The notes under the pieces were generated by a model. That model did not search any database. It had not been told where the DNA came from and saw only the letters and a program-made list of their open reading frames with translations. A stretch of DNA of 64,000 bases, taken from assembly GCA_017654935.2 (NCBI GenBank), contig CM065699.1, forward strand, positions 9,746,003 through 9,810,002. The letters are read 5' to 3'. This document shows, one piece after another, positions 21,200 to 35,947 of the stretch. This DNA comes from Phymorhynchus buccinoides. Its lineage: Eukaryota > Mollusca > Gastropoda > Neogastropoda > Raphitomidae. Both the position numbers and the translations under genes were made by a program. Numbering within the stretch: the stretch's first letter is position 1; each line of letters opens with the position of its first letter.

Positions 21200-21870
21200 T
21201 TTGGCATGTTGTAAATTTATCATAACAAAATCCAGTTGTTAAAACACATATTGGTTCAGAAATAAAAATTAGGTCACATATTGATTTTCCTAAAAGAGCT
21301 AAAACAATATCTTCTCAAGTCACACTAGCTACATAAACATCACAAACTAAAACTGACTCTGGTGTTTCCATTGACATAGGTGCTGTATCTGTCAGACCAT
21401 CATTGTTTCCAATACTACCATGGGTACTCCACAAAGCGCATTTCGATATTGACCACACAAATATTTAAAAAAAAGGAAAACATAAATATGCTAGCAAGCC
21501 ATGCCAAATGTCATATTGAAGAGAACTACGCCAATTATTTAAACATATACACTGATGGTTTCATGCATATATAGAAAAACAGGATGTGCATTTGTAATAC
21601 CAGACTTAAAAATAGAGAAACCCTTTTACCTTGGTTTAAGCAAATCGATATTTACAGCAGAATTAACTGCAATACATATGGCGGTACATTATCTTATTAG
21701 CTTTCCAAAAATATACATTTCAAGTTCTTTTCTGTGTAGATTCAAAATCAGTTCTTCAGGCATTAAAAACATTACAGCTGCACACAAGATCTGAAATTAT
21801 TATTGAAGTCAGTTGTTTGATGCACATGCTTATTGTACGAGGTACTCAATTAACATTTTAATCTGGGATG
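21200..21870 (+). pseudogene. LINE remnant: end of reverse transcriptase and RNase H (B)
   Basis: Frames in two phases read an RNase H-like region: an IYTDG motif near 21550, FTAELTAIHMAV near 21650, and a DSKSVLQALK-like stretch near 21745. They are preceded by linker sequence with HCHIEENYANYLN-type residues. Frameshifts separate the pieces. The D copy (61142-61990) extends further 5' into the reverse transcriptase thumb. It begins only about 130 bp upstream of the receptor start codon, on the opposite strand, so it may bound the promoter. Confidence 0.7.
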
Positions 21871-22824
21871 TTATGTTGTCTGGCTCAATATGTTAGCTAA
21901 CATTGATATTTTGGTTTTGATGTATTAGTTAGGGTACCCCAAACCTAAAAACAACAGGGTTCAAATTGTCCCAGCCCTCTACCCCCTTGGGGGGGGGGGG
22001 GGGGGGGGGGATCTAGCCTATAAAACCCCTATATCGGGCAGAGTTCAGTTCTATTCTTTCTGTAATTTCACATACTGTTTGCCACAGATAGAACAAATTT
22101 TTAATATTTTCGTACTGTTCAATAGTTAATAATACAAATAAACTCTACGGAGAGCTGGACAAAAGCGGGTCCTCAGAAAAAAAAAGTTACCCTCAATCCA
22201 TTGTTTGTGCCTTGAACTCTTTACACTTTGTGTGGGCTTGTCCATGCCCAGGTCATGACTCTTCTTGCTGTTCAATAATTAATAAGATATAATTTTGGTG
22301 ACATTGTTTTATTTTAAAGACCTATAAAATGGGTTTATGTCGGAGCTTAACATGCTATCTGTGACAAGGGAGGAAGGGGGAGGGGAAGGGGAGAGGAGGG
22401 GCGGTGTCAGTTCTTGTGACGAAGTCCACGCACAATCAATATCTATCCAAAAGTCTGTAAATAGTGTTTTCTGAATAATTCCAACCCTTTTGAAGAGATT
22501 GTTTCAAAGCATATCATTGTTTGTAAATATCTGTACATGGATTTAAAGCATCATTCGGTAGAAAACCTTAACATTCATTTCATTACATAAAAAAGAAATA
22601 CATTAAACAATACAAAGTGTCCATTTGAAGGATTCATAAGGAACAGACATTAATTATTTTGTGAAAGTTAAGTATGTGTTATGATGTGATGATAGTAAAA
22701 CGTACGTTAGTCGTTGATCACAACAACAAAAAAGAAAAGAATTAAAAAAGGTTGGGGTGGTGGATTATTAACAACAACAAAATAAATAAATAAAAACCTG
22801 ATGGAGTCAAGATAGAGAGAAAAT
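21871..22824. other. No gene seen; upstream flank with G tract
   Basis: Contains a 22-base G run at 21989-22010. The segment is shared with C (34220-34990) and D (61990-63060), so it belongs to the duplicated receptor unit. No coding signal. Confidence 0.5.
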
Positions 22825-23765
22825 TGATTCATTATGGTGTTTGCTGCGTGTGTTTGGTGGAGTAAAGGGGGAGATTAAGTTGATTCATTATGGTGTTTGC
22901 TGCGTGTGTTTGGTGGAGTAAAGGGGGAGATTAAGTTGATTCATTATGGTGTTTGCTGTGTGTGTTTGGATGGAGTAAAGGGGGAGATTAAGTTGATTCA
23001 TTATGGTGTTTGCTGTGTTTGATTGATGGAGTGGGGGGGGGGGGGGGGGGGGGTAAAGTTGATTTTTATGGTGTTTACTGTGTTTGATTGTGTTTAAGTT
23101 GATTTATTATGGTGTTTACTGTGTTTGATTGATGGAGTAAATGGGAGAGAAAGTTGGGGGGGGGGGGTAAAGTTGATTTATTATGGTGTTTACTGTGTTT
23201 GATTGATGGAGTAAATGGGAAGAGAAAGTTGATTCATTATGGTGTTTGCTGTGTTTGATTGATGGAGTAAAGGGGGGGGGGGGGGGGGGGGGGTAAAGGT
23301 TGATTTATTATAGTGTTTACTGTGTTTGATTGATGGAGTAAAGGGGGAGATAAAGTTGATTCATTATATGATAAAGTTGTTTGTTGTGTGTGTTTGGTGG
23401 AGTAAAGGGGTAGATTAAGTTGATTCAATATGGTGTTTGCTGTGTTTGATTGATGGAGTAAAGGGGGAGAGAAAGTTGATTCATTATAGTGTTTGTTGTG
23501 TGTGTTTGGTGGAGTAAAGGGGTAGATTAAGTTGATTCAATATGGTGTTTGCTGTGTGTGTTTGGTGGAGTAAAGGGGAAGAGAAAGTTTATTCATTATG
23601 GTGTTTACTGTGTTTAATTGATGGAGTAAAGGGGGGGAGAGGAAGTTGATTCATTATGGTGTTTACTGTGTTTAAGTATTGGAGTACTGGGATAGAGAAA
23701 GCTGATTAATAATGGTGTTTGCTGTGTTTAATTGATGGAGTAAAGGGGGAGATAAAGTTGATTAA
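22825..23765. repeat. 56-bp minisatellite array (B)
   Basis: Unit of about 56 bp: GATTCATTATGGTGTTTGCT, then GTGTGTTTGGTGGAGTAAAG and GGGGAGATTAAGTT. Several units carry expanded G runs (for example near 23034 and 23273). Counterparts are at C 33125-34215 and D 63065-64000 and beyond. Confidence 0.92.
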
Positions 23766-24420
23766 ATAAGAAAAGGAGTACGGCTCGTGAATCAATTATA
23801 CTATCATAACTAGTAGAATTATTTAAAAAGAGAGTATTAACCCATTGTTCAATTTCGTTATTCATCAAACAGTTAAAATCAAAAGACAAATCCAAAACAA
23901 AAGCGCTAACACTTTGTCAATGTTACAACCTCAAATTTTCATGACTGAATTCACGTGTGAATATTTCAGAGTTCGTGTTTCCTGCCAGAACTTTCCTCAT
24001 ATTCATTTTATGTTAATTCACCAAAAATGACAAAGAAGAATCTCCAAACAAAAGAGCTATTTCATAAATGTTGCATTAAAACTTCTCACAAATTGTGAAA
24101 GTACTCATATTGTTATGGAAGACACCAAGCCAATATCGAATCGCACAGGGACTCATAGCATGACCACAACAAAATCAATCTCAGACCTGATTGTCATAAT
24201 TCTATCATGTAATCACCCAAAGAAATGTATTCCTGTCTTATTGCAAAATAGCGATCGTAGTATTTTTAAATCACCAGCCTCAACGCGTACGTTTTTCGTT
24301 AATTTAGAACGCAGTCCAAAAGGTAGGTAATTGTAATATCCTTTCTATTAGGTGGGATATGAGTTTTTCCTTAGCTTAGAACTCGGTTCCATAAATAATT
24401 ATTTGTAATTTGTTTCTATT
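23766..24420. other. No gene seen
   Basis: AT-rich sequence shared with C 32520-33110. Short frames only. Confidence 0.5.
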
Positions 24421-25642
<1,222 letters not shown>

Positions 25643-26173
25643 GTGTAGAGAACATTTAAAATCTATGTGAACTGATATACATGTACATGTACATAATATA
25701 AGAACTTGTATGCATGTGTGTATAGGTTTGTGGGGGTGGGGTATGTGCGTGTGTGTGTGTGTGTGGGTGGGGGTGCTTGTGGGTGTGAGTGCGGGTGTGG
25801 GGGGGGGGGGAGACTGGGAGGTTTTGGAGGGGGGTGTTTCTTTAATCTTGAATTGTTGTTGTGTGTCCATTTTTGCCTTGTTTTATTATATTACTTTGTA
25901 TATTTTTGTTACTATTGTTGCCAGTTTTTTGTTGTTTTTTTCTCTTTCTGTTAATCATTTTCTTCATTAATTGTTGTTTATTTGCTTGAGGGCAATAGTG
26001 TTAAAAAGCTACCCAGCTTATCTGTTTGTACCCTCAATAAAAACATTCGTATTCGTATTCGTATTCTCTCAATCTTGAAATTTATAACCTATTAAAACAG
26101 GTATTTAAGAAGTGTTTGGTCGTACACAAAAATCGCACTTGATAGTATTATGATGAACCCAACTGACTCTTAA

Positions 26174-26340
26174 GGGGGCCGCTATACTGCATACAATTCG
26201 ACCTCAATGCGATGCGATTTGACATTTGTGAGGCATGATTCTCGTAAAATTATACGGTCTAAATAAATCTGATGAAATCCTATTAGTTTTGCATTCACTA
26301 TATTTGTAGTCCCCCGTACACGAATCTGATGAAATATCTG
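26174..26340. mobile_element. Degenerate MITE end related to 59807-60012
   Basis: Begins GGGGCCGCTATACTGCATAC and holds ATGCGATGCGATTTGACA and a GTGAGGCATGATTCTCG stretch. The order matches the left half of the foldback element in D. The right half is degraded. Confidence 0.45.
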
Positions 26341-26460
26341 TATTTTTGTATCAGACATTTTTTTATGTTTGTGTATTGGCGTCTGCACCAGCATAGTGAG
26401 CGAAAATAGTAGAATTATTTTTAGGGATAAAATGTGGAGAAGAAAAATGTACCTGAAGAA

Positions 26461-26690
26461 TGAGAGACTCATTGATACCATTGACCACTCTCTACTCCTT
26501 CGTAAATCATCAGTTTATAAATTTTCAGCTGACACTGTTGCACTTATTTCTTCGTTTCTAAGTTCCCGTCAACAATGCGCTTGTGTATAAAATAAATTTT
26601 CAAATTTCAGTGGTATAACAAGTGGTGTGCCACAAGGTTCAGTTCTTGGCCCTATTCTTTTGTCTTTATATGTCAATAAAAAAAAAGAAA
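26461..26690 (+). pseudogene. Non-LTR reverse transcriptase fragment
   Basis: Reads IDTIDHSLLLRKSS and LISSFLSSRQQ in one frame to a stop at 26588. It continues in another frame with ITSGVPQGSVLGPILLSLYVN-like residues, the hallmark (split here by description) VPQGSVLGP block of LINE reverse transcriptases. The catalytic YxDD block is absent: homology ends at about 26690 in A-rich sequence. It is a short dead fragment in the B-only spacer. Confidence 0.75.
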
Positions 26691-26833
26691 CAGACTGCAA
26701 CGTCACTGGAACATACAACAAACAGTGCAAAGTGACGTTATTTTATTCACAAGAGACAAAACAAAACTACTGGATATTTCGGCGAATGCGCCTTTATCAA
26801 CACAGACAAACAATTAAACAGCAAACATCAAAT

Positions 26834-26894
26834 ATTTGTCTCTCAGTAATTCTCGTTCGTTAAATTATTGAAATTATCGGTTGGCGGAATCTCC
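26834..26894 (+). repeat. 61-bp exact direct repeat of 24816-24876
   Basis: The 61 bases starting ATTTGTCTCTCAG and ending GGCGGAATCTCC are identical at 24816-24876 and here, in the same orientation, about 2 kb apart. They bracket the microsatellite cluster and the LINE fragment. The stretch from 26895 to 27448 holds no recognised gene. Confidence 0.85.
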
Positions 26895-27448
26895 ATTATG
26901 TTAACCAAAGAATGACCTACAATGCATTGACTTCTTATGAGATAGCTACCTAGATGCATACAGTTTGTATTAGGTAGCGACCTGAATGCACACAACTTTA
27001 TGAGATACCAACCTACATAATATGCGTAATTTTGTATGCATAATTAACGGACAGGAGCGTTGAACATTGCAAGGGTAGGACAATAATTACTCCTATAGGG
27101 TTTCAGATAATGAAATCCGAAAGATCTTGAGACCCATACTCAACTTGATTCTACCCTACACCAACAATTATAGCCTGATCATTTAGCTGACATCGCCCAC
27201 TGTTATTGTTACCTAATTGCACCTGTACTGAGTATCCATTTCTTTAGACGTGACATAGCATGTTTTCTGTGTGGCGCGACGACAAGTGCATCAGGTGATT
27301 GACTTAAACCAATCAGAATGCTTTGTGAATCACGTGATCGCTGACGTTTACCTCATGAATTTACTTTAGCTGCCATTCTAGCAAAAGACGGCAAAGAGTA
27401 AACAAGTCTGTGCGTTGTGTTGTGATAAAAGACAGCTTAGATAAAACA

Positions 27449-27706
27449 ATGGAATCTACTAGTCAAATATTACCTGATTTGTTTAAATTAAGTCAAAGTT
27501 CTCAATCAAGTGCAACTAACTTAGTGGACAATCTTACTATTCATTCTTCAATGACAACTAGTGACAAATCCATTCCGCCAAAAGACTTGTGGACAGAAGA
27601 TGAGATTAAAATCATGGAGAAGCATAAAAGCTACTATCACAAAATGATTGAATACATCGAAAAGAAAAAGAAAAGAAAAAGAACTTCGAAACTTGCTTCT
27701 TTCTGA
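27449..27706 (+). CDS. Unrecognised 85-codon frame 5' of the PolB fragment
   Basis: From ATG at 27449 to a TGA at 27704-27706: polar, Ser-rich N-terminus, a KDLWTEDEIKIMEKHKSYYHK segment with helix-like character (shown only in part), then a Lys/Arg-rich tail. Just after the stop, in another frame, a charged stretch (TLDFLEAKKNKSEESVENI) continues to about 27800, which may mean a frameshift. Same strand as the polymerase, about 590 bp ahead of it, so it could be a broken upstream part of the same element gene. No family recognised. Confidence 0.35.
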   Translation: MESTSQILPDLFKLSQSSQSSATNLVDNLTIHSSMTTSDKSIPPKDLWTEDEIKIMEKHKSYYHKMIEYIEKKKKRKRTSKLASF

Positions 27707-27825
27707 AAAAACCCAAAGGTACTTTAGATTTTCTAGAAGCAAAGAAGAACAAGTCGGAAGAATCAGTTGAGAATATTCAAAAATGTTTGGTAGATCGGCT
27801 CTGATTTTATAGTGGCAAGCAAAAC

Positions 27826-27950
27826 TAGGACAAACAGTCTTCGAAGACTACTTGACACAGTTTTTAAGTAGGACAAACAGTCTTCGAAGACTACTTGACA
27901 CAGTTTTTAAGTAGGACAAACAGTCTTCGAAGACTACTTGACACATTTTT
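27826..27950. repeat. 43-bp tandem repeat, 2.9 copies, each with a 14-bp palindrome
   Basis: Units start at 27826, 27869 and 27912. Each contains the perfect palindrome AGTCTTCGAAGACT followed by ACTTGACACA and TTTTTAAG. The copies are essentially identical, so the array is young. It lies between the small upstream frame and the polymerase fragment. Confidence 0.92.
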
Positions 27951-28293
27951 GGGCTTTACAGTTTTAATTTTAGTGTCTTACGTGAAAGCAACTAGACCAA
28001 CACATGAATGTTTATTCCAGTTGCTGAGCAAAACCAAACTGCTAGTGACTGCTTAGTAGCTTAGTCAGAAGCAACAAAAAAAGTTCTGGATTGGTTGAGA
28101 GTTACCTCCTTTGCCTATAAAAAAAAATAAAAAAATGCATGCAAAACCTTTAAGTGTACAGCCATAGCCCTGTTCAAAATAAAGGCAAAGAGGCTGTACG
28201 CACACAACCCCCCTTATTAAGTTAACAAAAATGATTTATTAAGTTATTGTTAAGTTATTACTTAGTTATTATTTAAGTTTCTTATTCAAGTTC

Positions 28294-30586
28294 TTGTTAA
28301 GTGAACTTCAAGTTATTAATAAGCCTGAAATACCTGAAAAACTAATAATAGAACCACCAGTTAAAGTAATGTTAGCAGTTTACATAGATTATGAAACAGT
28401 TAATAAGGAGCAGCTACAAGTATGGGTCTCTACTAAACAACAAGTAATTCTTTCTTATAATGATTTTACAGAAACCTGGGCAGACAAAATGATCACCCAG
28501 TTCATTAACGCATCAGAAGAGGCAAAACTGAGAGGATCTGGTTGGTCAGAAGGAGGAGTATTAGAAATCAAATTAAGGGAGAGTAAATATGCCCCCATCG
28601 TAGGAAACTCGTTTATTCCTTTACCTAAAGATTTAGTTTTAAAACGAGCAGTACTAAACATTAAGAATACAGATAACCAATGTTTTATGTGGTGCGTTTT
28701 AGCTAAACTTCATTATGTCAAAAAGAACGCAGAAAGAGTAATTAACTATCAACCTTACATAAATGAATTAAACTTTAATGGAATCGACTTCCCTGTAAGT
28801 CTAAACAAAATTGATCAATTTGAAGAACAGAATAAACCAATTTCAATTAACATCTACACATGGTCAATAGAAAAAAACCTTAAACCAATTCGGTTATCAA
28901 AGAACTCTCCCATGATTGGTGATCCAGACGAAAAACATATTGATCTACTCTTAGTAACAGATGGAACAAAAACACACTACACTTTAATCCGAACAATGAG
29001 CAGACTTAGTTAATTCTATACTACAAATCACAAAGAAAAACAGGACTTCTGTCGAAGATGTTTTCAGAGAATTCCTAGTATTCATGCTGCAGTTGAACAC
29101 AGAAAACATTGTAAATCAACTGTTGACTTTGAAACTAAACTTACTACTCTCAAAGAAGGCAGTAAGGTGACCTTTAAAAACTGGAAGAAACTGCAATTAA
29201 ATCCATATGTTGCATATGCTGACTTCGAATCTATCATCGTTCCGTACCAAGGTCCTGCTCCTAAAAATCTTCCAAAAACAGTATTATTAAACAATCATCA
29301 AATCTGTTCATATGCTTTTATTATAGTTAGATCAGATGGGAAACATTCAACGCCAGAACTTTATAGAGGACCTGATGCAGCAAAACGATTCTTATTACGT
29401 ATGAAATACAAGCGAGATGAGTTGTCTAATCAACTTAATCTATTTGATTTAATCATGACGCCAGAAGATTTAAATCAATTTGAGTCAGCTATTGAATGTT
29501 GGATTTGTAAAAAAGAATTCATGTTAGACAGTCCAGACGCTAAAGTCCGAGACCATGATCACATTAGTGGAAAATTCAGAGGAGCAGCACACAACTCCTG
29601 TAATCTACAGTTAAAGTTTGAACCAAAGTCTTGGAAACTCCCTATATTCTTTCACAATCTACGTGGATATGACTCCCATTTAATTCTACAAGCAGTGACA
29701 GATTCATTTAGAACCGTCAGTTGTATAGCTCAGTCTTTAGAAAAGTACATGACATTTACATTAGGACAATTATCTTTTTATGATTCACTACAACATATGA
29801 TGGGTTCGTTAGAATCTTTAGGTCAGTCACTATCCAAATGCACAATAACAGAAAAATACTTTGATCCAACACTTGTACGAAAAGGAGTATACCCTTACGA
29901 GTACATGAGTAGTTGGGTTAACTTTGACGAAGTTGAATTACCACCTAAAGGCGCATTCTACTCTAGTTTGAAAGGAAAAGATATAAGTGACTCTGACTAC
30001 AACCATGTACATTCAACGTGGAAAAAGTTAGACTGCAAAACCATGGGAGACTACCATGACGTCTATTTAATGGCTGACGTTTGTTTGCTTGCGGACGTAT
30101 TTGAAAATTACAGAAAAACGTGTATGAAACATTACAGTCTAGACCCTGCTCATTATATCTCTGCTCCTGGAATGAGTTGGGATGCATTCTTAAGATTTAC
30201 TAAAATACAGATTGACTTACTCTCCGACCTACCAACTCTCCAGATGATTGAAGACGGACTACGTGGAGGAATTAGTATGGCTTCACACAGTTATTGTAAG
30301 GCCAACAACAAGTACTTAGACGACTACGATCCTACTAAACCATCAAATTATATCATGTATTTAGATGCAAACAATCTCTATGGTTGGGCGATGTGTCAGT
30401 CACTTCCATTACGTAACTTTAAAATGTTTACAGCTCCTTTTAATTTTAATATCAACGACTTTTTACAATGGCTGTTAAAATTACCAGATTGTTATAAAAC
30501 AGGATTTATTTTAGAAGTCGACTTAGATTATCCGGATGAACTCCATGACCTACACAACGACTACCCGTTAGCAGCAGAAAGACTTC
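28294..30586 (+). pseudogene. Protein-primed family B DNA polymerase fragment (Polinton-like), interrupted
   Basis: A PolB gene of the DNA_pol_B_2 type, which in animal genomes is carried by Polinton/Maverick-like elements and replicates linear DNA from a protein primer. Visible in order: an N-terminal region with GNSFIPLP and NQCFMWCVLAKLH; an in-frame TAA at 29011-29013; a CxxC...HxxxxC zinc-finger-like stretch just after it; exonuclease motif YADFES; a CWICKKEF...RDHDH...CN zinc/HNH-like insert; FFHNLRGYDSH (Exo II); DVYLMADVCLLADV (Exo III); and YLDANNLYGWAM (Pol A). The N gap removes everything after this, including the second catalytic aspartate motif. There is no ATG at the start of the open region. 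The reading frame is otherwise kept across the stop. No integrase or capsid gene is visible. Confidence 0.85.
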
Positions 30587-31086
30587 NNNNNNNNNNNNNN
30601 NNNNNNNNNNNNNNNNNNNNNNNNNNNNNNNNNNNNNNNNNNNNNNNNNNNNNNNNNNNNNNNNNNNNNNNNNNNNNNNNNNNNNNNNNNNNNNNNNNNN
30701 NNNNNNNNNNNNNNNNNNNNNNNNNNNNNNNNNNNNNNNNNNNNNNNNNNNNNNNNNNNNNNNNNNNNNNNNNNNNNNNNNNNNNNNNNNNNNNNNNNNN
30801 NNNNNNNNNNNNNNNNNNNNNNNNNNNNNNNNNNNNNNNNNNNNNNNNNNNNNNNNNNNNNNNNNNNNNNNNNNNNNNNNNNNNNNNNNNNNNNNNNNNN
30901 NNNNNNNNNNNNNNNNNNNNNNNNNNNNNNNNNNNNNNNNNNNNNNNNNNNNNNNNNNNNNNNNNNNNNNNNNNNNNNNNNNNNNNNNNNNNNNNNNNNN
31001 NNNNNNNNNNNNNNNNNNNNNNNNNNNNNNNNNNNNNNNNNNNNNNNNNNNNNNNNNNNNNNNNNNNNNNNNNNNNNNNNNNNNNN
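30587..31086. other. Assembly gap of 500 N
   Basis: Exactly 500 N. It cuts the polymerase frame. The next contig starts at the reverse complement of about 26075, so the apparent long frame through the gap is meaningless. Confidence 0.98.
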
Positions 31087-31518
31087 AAGCTGAGAGAATA
31101 CGAATACGAAGTACGAATGTTTTTATGAGCTTACAAAAGATAAGCTGGGAAAAGCTTTTAACACTATTGCCCTCAAGCAAATAACAACAATTAATGAAGA
31201 AAATGATTAACAGAACAGAAAAACAACCCAAAAACTGGAACACAATAGATAACAAAATTACAAAGTAAATATAATAAAACAAGGCAAAAAATGGACACAA
31301 CAACAAACACTCAAGATCAAAGAAACACCCCTCCAAAAAACCTCCCCAGTCTTCCCCCCCCCCCACACCCGCACTCACACCACAAGCACCCCCACCCACA
31401 CAAAACACACGCACATACCCCACCCCCACAAACCTATACACACATGCATACCAAGTTCTTATATTATGTACATGTACATGATATCAGTTCACAAGATTTT
31501 AAAATGTTCTCTACACCT

Positions 31519-32404
<886 letters not shown>

Positions 32405-33124
32405 CACAACAACTAAAAACAAACAAAAAACTCCCCACAATGGAAAACAAAACCCAACATCACCACCAACCCCCACCCGGCCCAAATCCATCACCCCTCC
32501 CCTCCATCATCCAATAATAGCAATAGAAACAAATTACAAATAATTATTTATGGAACCGAGTTCTAAGCTAAGGAAAAACTCATAACCCACCTAATAGAAA
32601 GGATATTACAAGTACTTCCCTTTTGGACTGCGTTCTACATTAACGAAAAACGTACACGTTAAGGCTGGTGATTTAAAAATACTACGATCGCTATTTTGCA
32701 ACAAGACAGGAATATATTTCTTTGGGTGATTACATGATAGAATATGACAATCAGGTCTGAGATTGATTTTGTTGTGGTCATGCTATGAGTCCCTGTGCGA
32801 TTCGATATGGGCTTGGTGTCCTCCATAACAATATGAGTACTTTCACAATTTTGTAAGAAGTTTTAATGCAACATTTATGAAATAGCTCTTTTGTTTGGAG
32901 ATTCTCCTTTGTCATTTTTGGTGAATGAACATAAAATGAATATGAGGAGAGTTCTGCAAGGAAACACGAACTCTGAAGTATCCACACGTGTATTCAATCA
33001 TGACAATGTGAGGTTGTACAATTGACAAAGTGTTAGCCCTTTTGTTTTGGATTTTTCTATCGATTTTAACTGTTTGATGAATAGTTATGATAGCATAGTT
33101 GATGCACGAGCCGTACGTGGTTTG

Positions 33125-34215
33125 CTTTATCACCTTTCTCACCCCCTTTACTCCATCAATTAAACACAGCAACCACCATAATAAATCAACTTTCTCTCCC
33201 CTTTTTGTCCGTTAATTAAACACAGTAAACACCATAATGAATCAACTTTCTCTTCCCCTTTACTCCATCAATCACACACAGTAAACACTATAATAAATCA
33301 ACTTTATCCCCCCCCCAACACACTCCACCAAACACACACAGCAAACACCATAATGAATCAACTTAGTCTCCCCCTTTACTCCACCAAACACACACAACAC
33401 CATAATGAATCAACTTAATCTCCCCCTTTACTCCACCAAACACACACAGCAAACACCATAATGAATCAACTTAATCTCCCCCTTTACTCCACCAAACAAA
33501 CACAACAAACACCATAATGAATCAACTTAATCTCCCCCTTTACTCCACCAAAACACACACAAACACCATAATGAATCAACTTAATCTCCCCCTTTACTCC
33601 ACCAAACACACACAGCAAACACCATAATGAATCAACTTAATCTCCCCCTTTACTCCACCAAACACACACAACACCATAATGAATCAACTTAATCGCCCCC
33701 TTTACTCCACCAAACACAGTAAATACCATAATAAATCAACTTTCCCCCTTTACCCCCCCCCCCCCCCCCCCCCCCACTCCATCAATCAAACACAGCAAAC
33801 ACCATAATGAATCAACTTAATCTCCCCCTTTACTCCACCAAACACACACAACAAACACCATAATGAATCAACTTAATCTCCCCCTTTACTCCACCAAACA
33901 CACACAACACCATAATGAATCAACTTAATCGCCCCCTTTACTCCACCAAACACAGTAAATACCATAATAAATCAACTTTAACCCCCCCCCCCCCCCCACT
34001 CCATCAATCAAACACAGCAAACACCATAATGAATCAACTTAATCTCCCCCTTTACTTCACCAAACACACACAACAAACACCATAATGAATCAACTTAATC
34101 TCCCCCTTTACTCCACCAAACACACACAGCAAACACCATAATGAATCAACTTAATCTCCCCCTTTACTCCACCAAACACACACAACAAACACCATAATGA
34201 ATCAATTTTCTCTCT
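33125..34215. repeat. 56-bp minisatellite array (C)
   Basis: Reverse complement of the 22825-23765 array, with units reading ACCATAATGAATCAACTTAA and CTCCCCCTTTACTCCACCAA. Copy number and C-run lengths differ from B. Confidence 0.92.
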
Positions 34216-34999
34216 ATCTTGACTCCATCAGGTTTGTTTTTGTTTTTGTTATTTTTGATAATCCACCATCCCTACCTTTTTTTCATTATTTTTTAATGTT
34301 ATCAACGACCAACGTTTTACTATCAACACATCATAACACATACGTAATTAACATCACAAAATAATTGATGTCTGTTCCTTATGAATCCTTCAAATGAACA
34401 CTTTGTATTGTTTAATGTATTTCTTTTTTTCTTTAATGAAATGAATGTTAAGGTTTTCTACTGAATGATGCTTTAAATTCACGTAGAAATATTTACCAAC
34501 AATGATATGCTTTGAAACATTATCTTCAAAAGGGTTGGAATTATTCAACACAATTTACAGAAATATGGATATATATTGATTGTGCGGTGACAGCGTCTCA
34601 AGGTCTTTAAAATAAAACGATGTCACCAAAATTATATCGGATCAATTATTGAACAGCAAGAAGAGTCATGACCTGGGCATGGGCAGGCCCCCGCAAAGTG
34701 TCCAGCTCTCCATAGAGTTTCTTTGTATTTGTAACTATTGAACAGTACGAAAATATTAAAAATGTGTTCGATGTGTGGCAAAAAGTATGTGAAATTACAG
34801 AAAGAATAGAACTGAACATATAGGGGTTATATAGGCCAGATTCACCCCCCCTCCCCCAAAGGGGGTAGAGGGCTGGGAAAATTTGAACCCTATGACTTTT
34901 AGGTTTGGGGTACCCTAATTAATACATCAAAACAAAAAAATCAATTTTAGCAAATATATTTGAGCCAGACGACATAACATCACATGCACGGACTAAAAT

Positions 35000-35610
35000 G
35001 TTAATTGAGTACTATAAGCATGTGTATCAAACAATCGACTAAAATTATATTTTCAGGCCTTGTGTGCAGCTATTATGTTTTTAATGCCTGAAGAACTGAT
35101 TTTGAATCTACACAGAAAAGGACTTGAAATATATATTTTTGGAAAGCTAATAAGATAATGTAACGCCATATGTATTGCAGTTAATTCTGCTGTAAATATC
35201 GGGTTTCTCTATTTTTAAGTCTGGTATTACAAATGCACAGCCTGTTTTTCTATCTATGCATGAACCATCAGTGTATATGTTTAAATAATTGGCGTAGTTT
35301 TCTTCAATATGACATTTAGCATAGCTTGCTAGCATATTTATGTTTTCATCTTTTTTAATATTTGTGTGGTCAATATCGAAATGCGCTTTGTGGAGTACCC
35401 ATGGTGGTATTGGAAACAAATGATGGTCTGACAGATACAGCACCTATGTCAATGGAAACACCAGAGTCAGTTATAGTCTGTGATGTTTATGTAGCTAGTG
35501 TGACTTGAGAAGATATTGTCTTAGATCTTTTAGGAAAATCAATATCTGAACTAATTTTTATTTCTGAACCAATATGTGTTTCAACAACTGGATTTTGTTA
35601 TGACAAATTT
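35000..35610 (-). pseudogene. LINE remnant with RNase H motif (C)
   Basis: Counterpart of 21200-21870. The minus strand reads NYANYLNIYTDGSCIDRKTG in one frame, so the TDGS motif is better kept here than in B. A deletion then shifts the frame before the AELTA-type motif. Confidence 0.7.
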
Positions 35611-35788
35611 ACAACATACCAAATCAGAACATAAACATATTTATTAGAACTAACGAAGAAACACCAACAAGAAAAACAGCAACCCAAATAAAAGGAACAT
35701 TACACAACTACAACAACAACAGCAGAAGCAGCAGTAATTACAACAACAGATACCTACGTTGCATATCATTATTGGCAACAATTTCAAT

Positions 35789-35947
35789 ATGGCGGCATCA
35801 TCATCATCACCATCATCGGAAATGACGTCAACAGCAATTTCTGCTACGTCAGAGAGAGATGTGGACCTCACAACAGCTGACCTTACTGGTTCGCTGGAGG
35901 ACTACCAACCTCTGATGACAAAGGAACAATCTCGCTTCGCTGTTGAG
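35789..35947 (+). CDS. 7TM receptor, exon 1 (C copy)
   Basis: 53 codons, ATG in context CAATATGGCGG, donor GAG|GTAAGA at 35947/35948, phase 0. One residue differs from B (QSR against QSL before FAVE). The paired exon 2 is at 38223-39185 after a 2275-bp intron. Upstream 150 bp are CAA/CAG-rich with no clear TATA box. Confidence 0.75.

Noticed and set aside
26699..26744. AACGTCACT...AGTGACGTT inverted repeat after the LINE fragment
   Set aside because: Nine-bp arms around a spacer of about 25 bases, not found elsewhere in the window; too weak to call an element.
30506..31441. Open frames running through N gaps
   Set aside because: The gap is filled with unknown bases and joins contigs whose order is doubtful.
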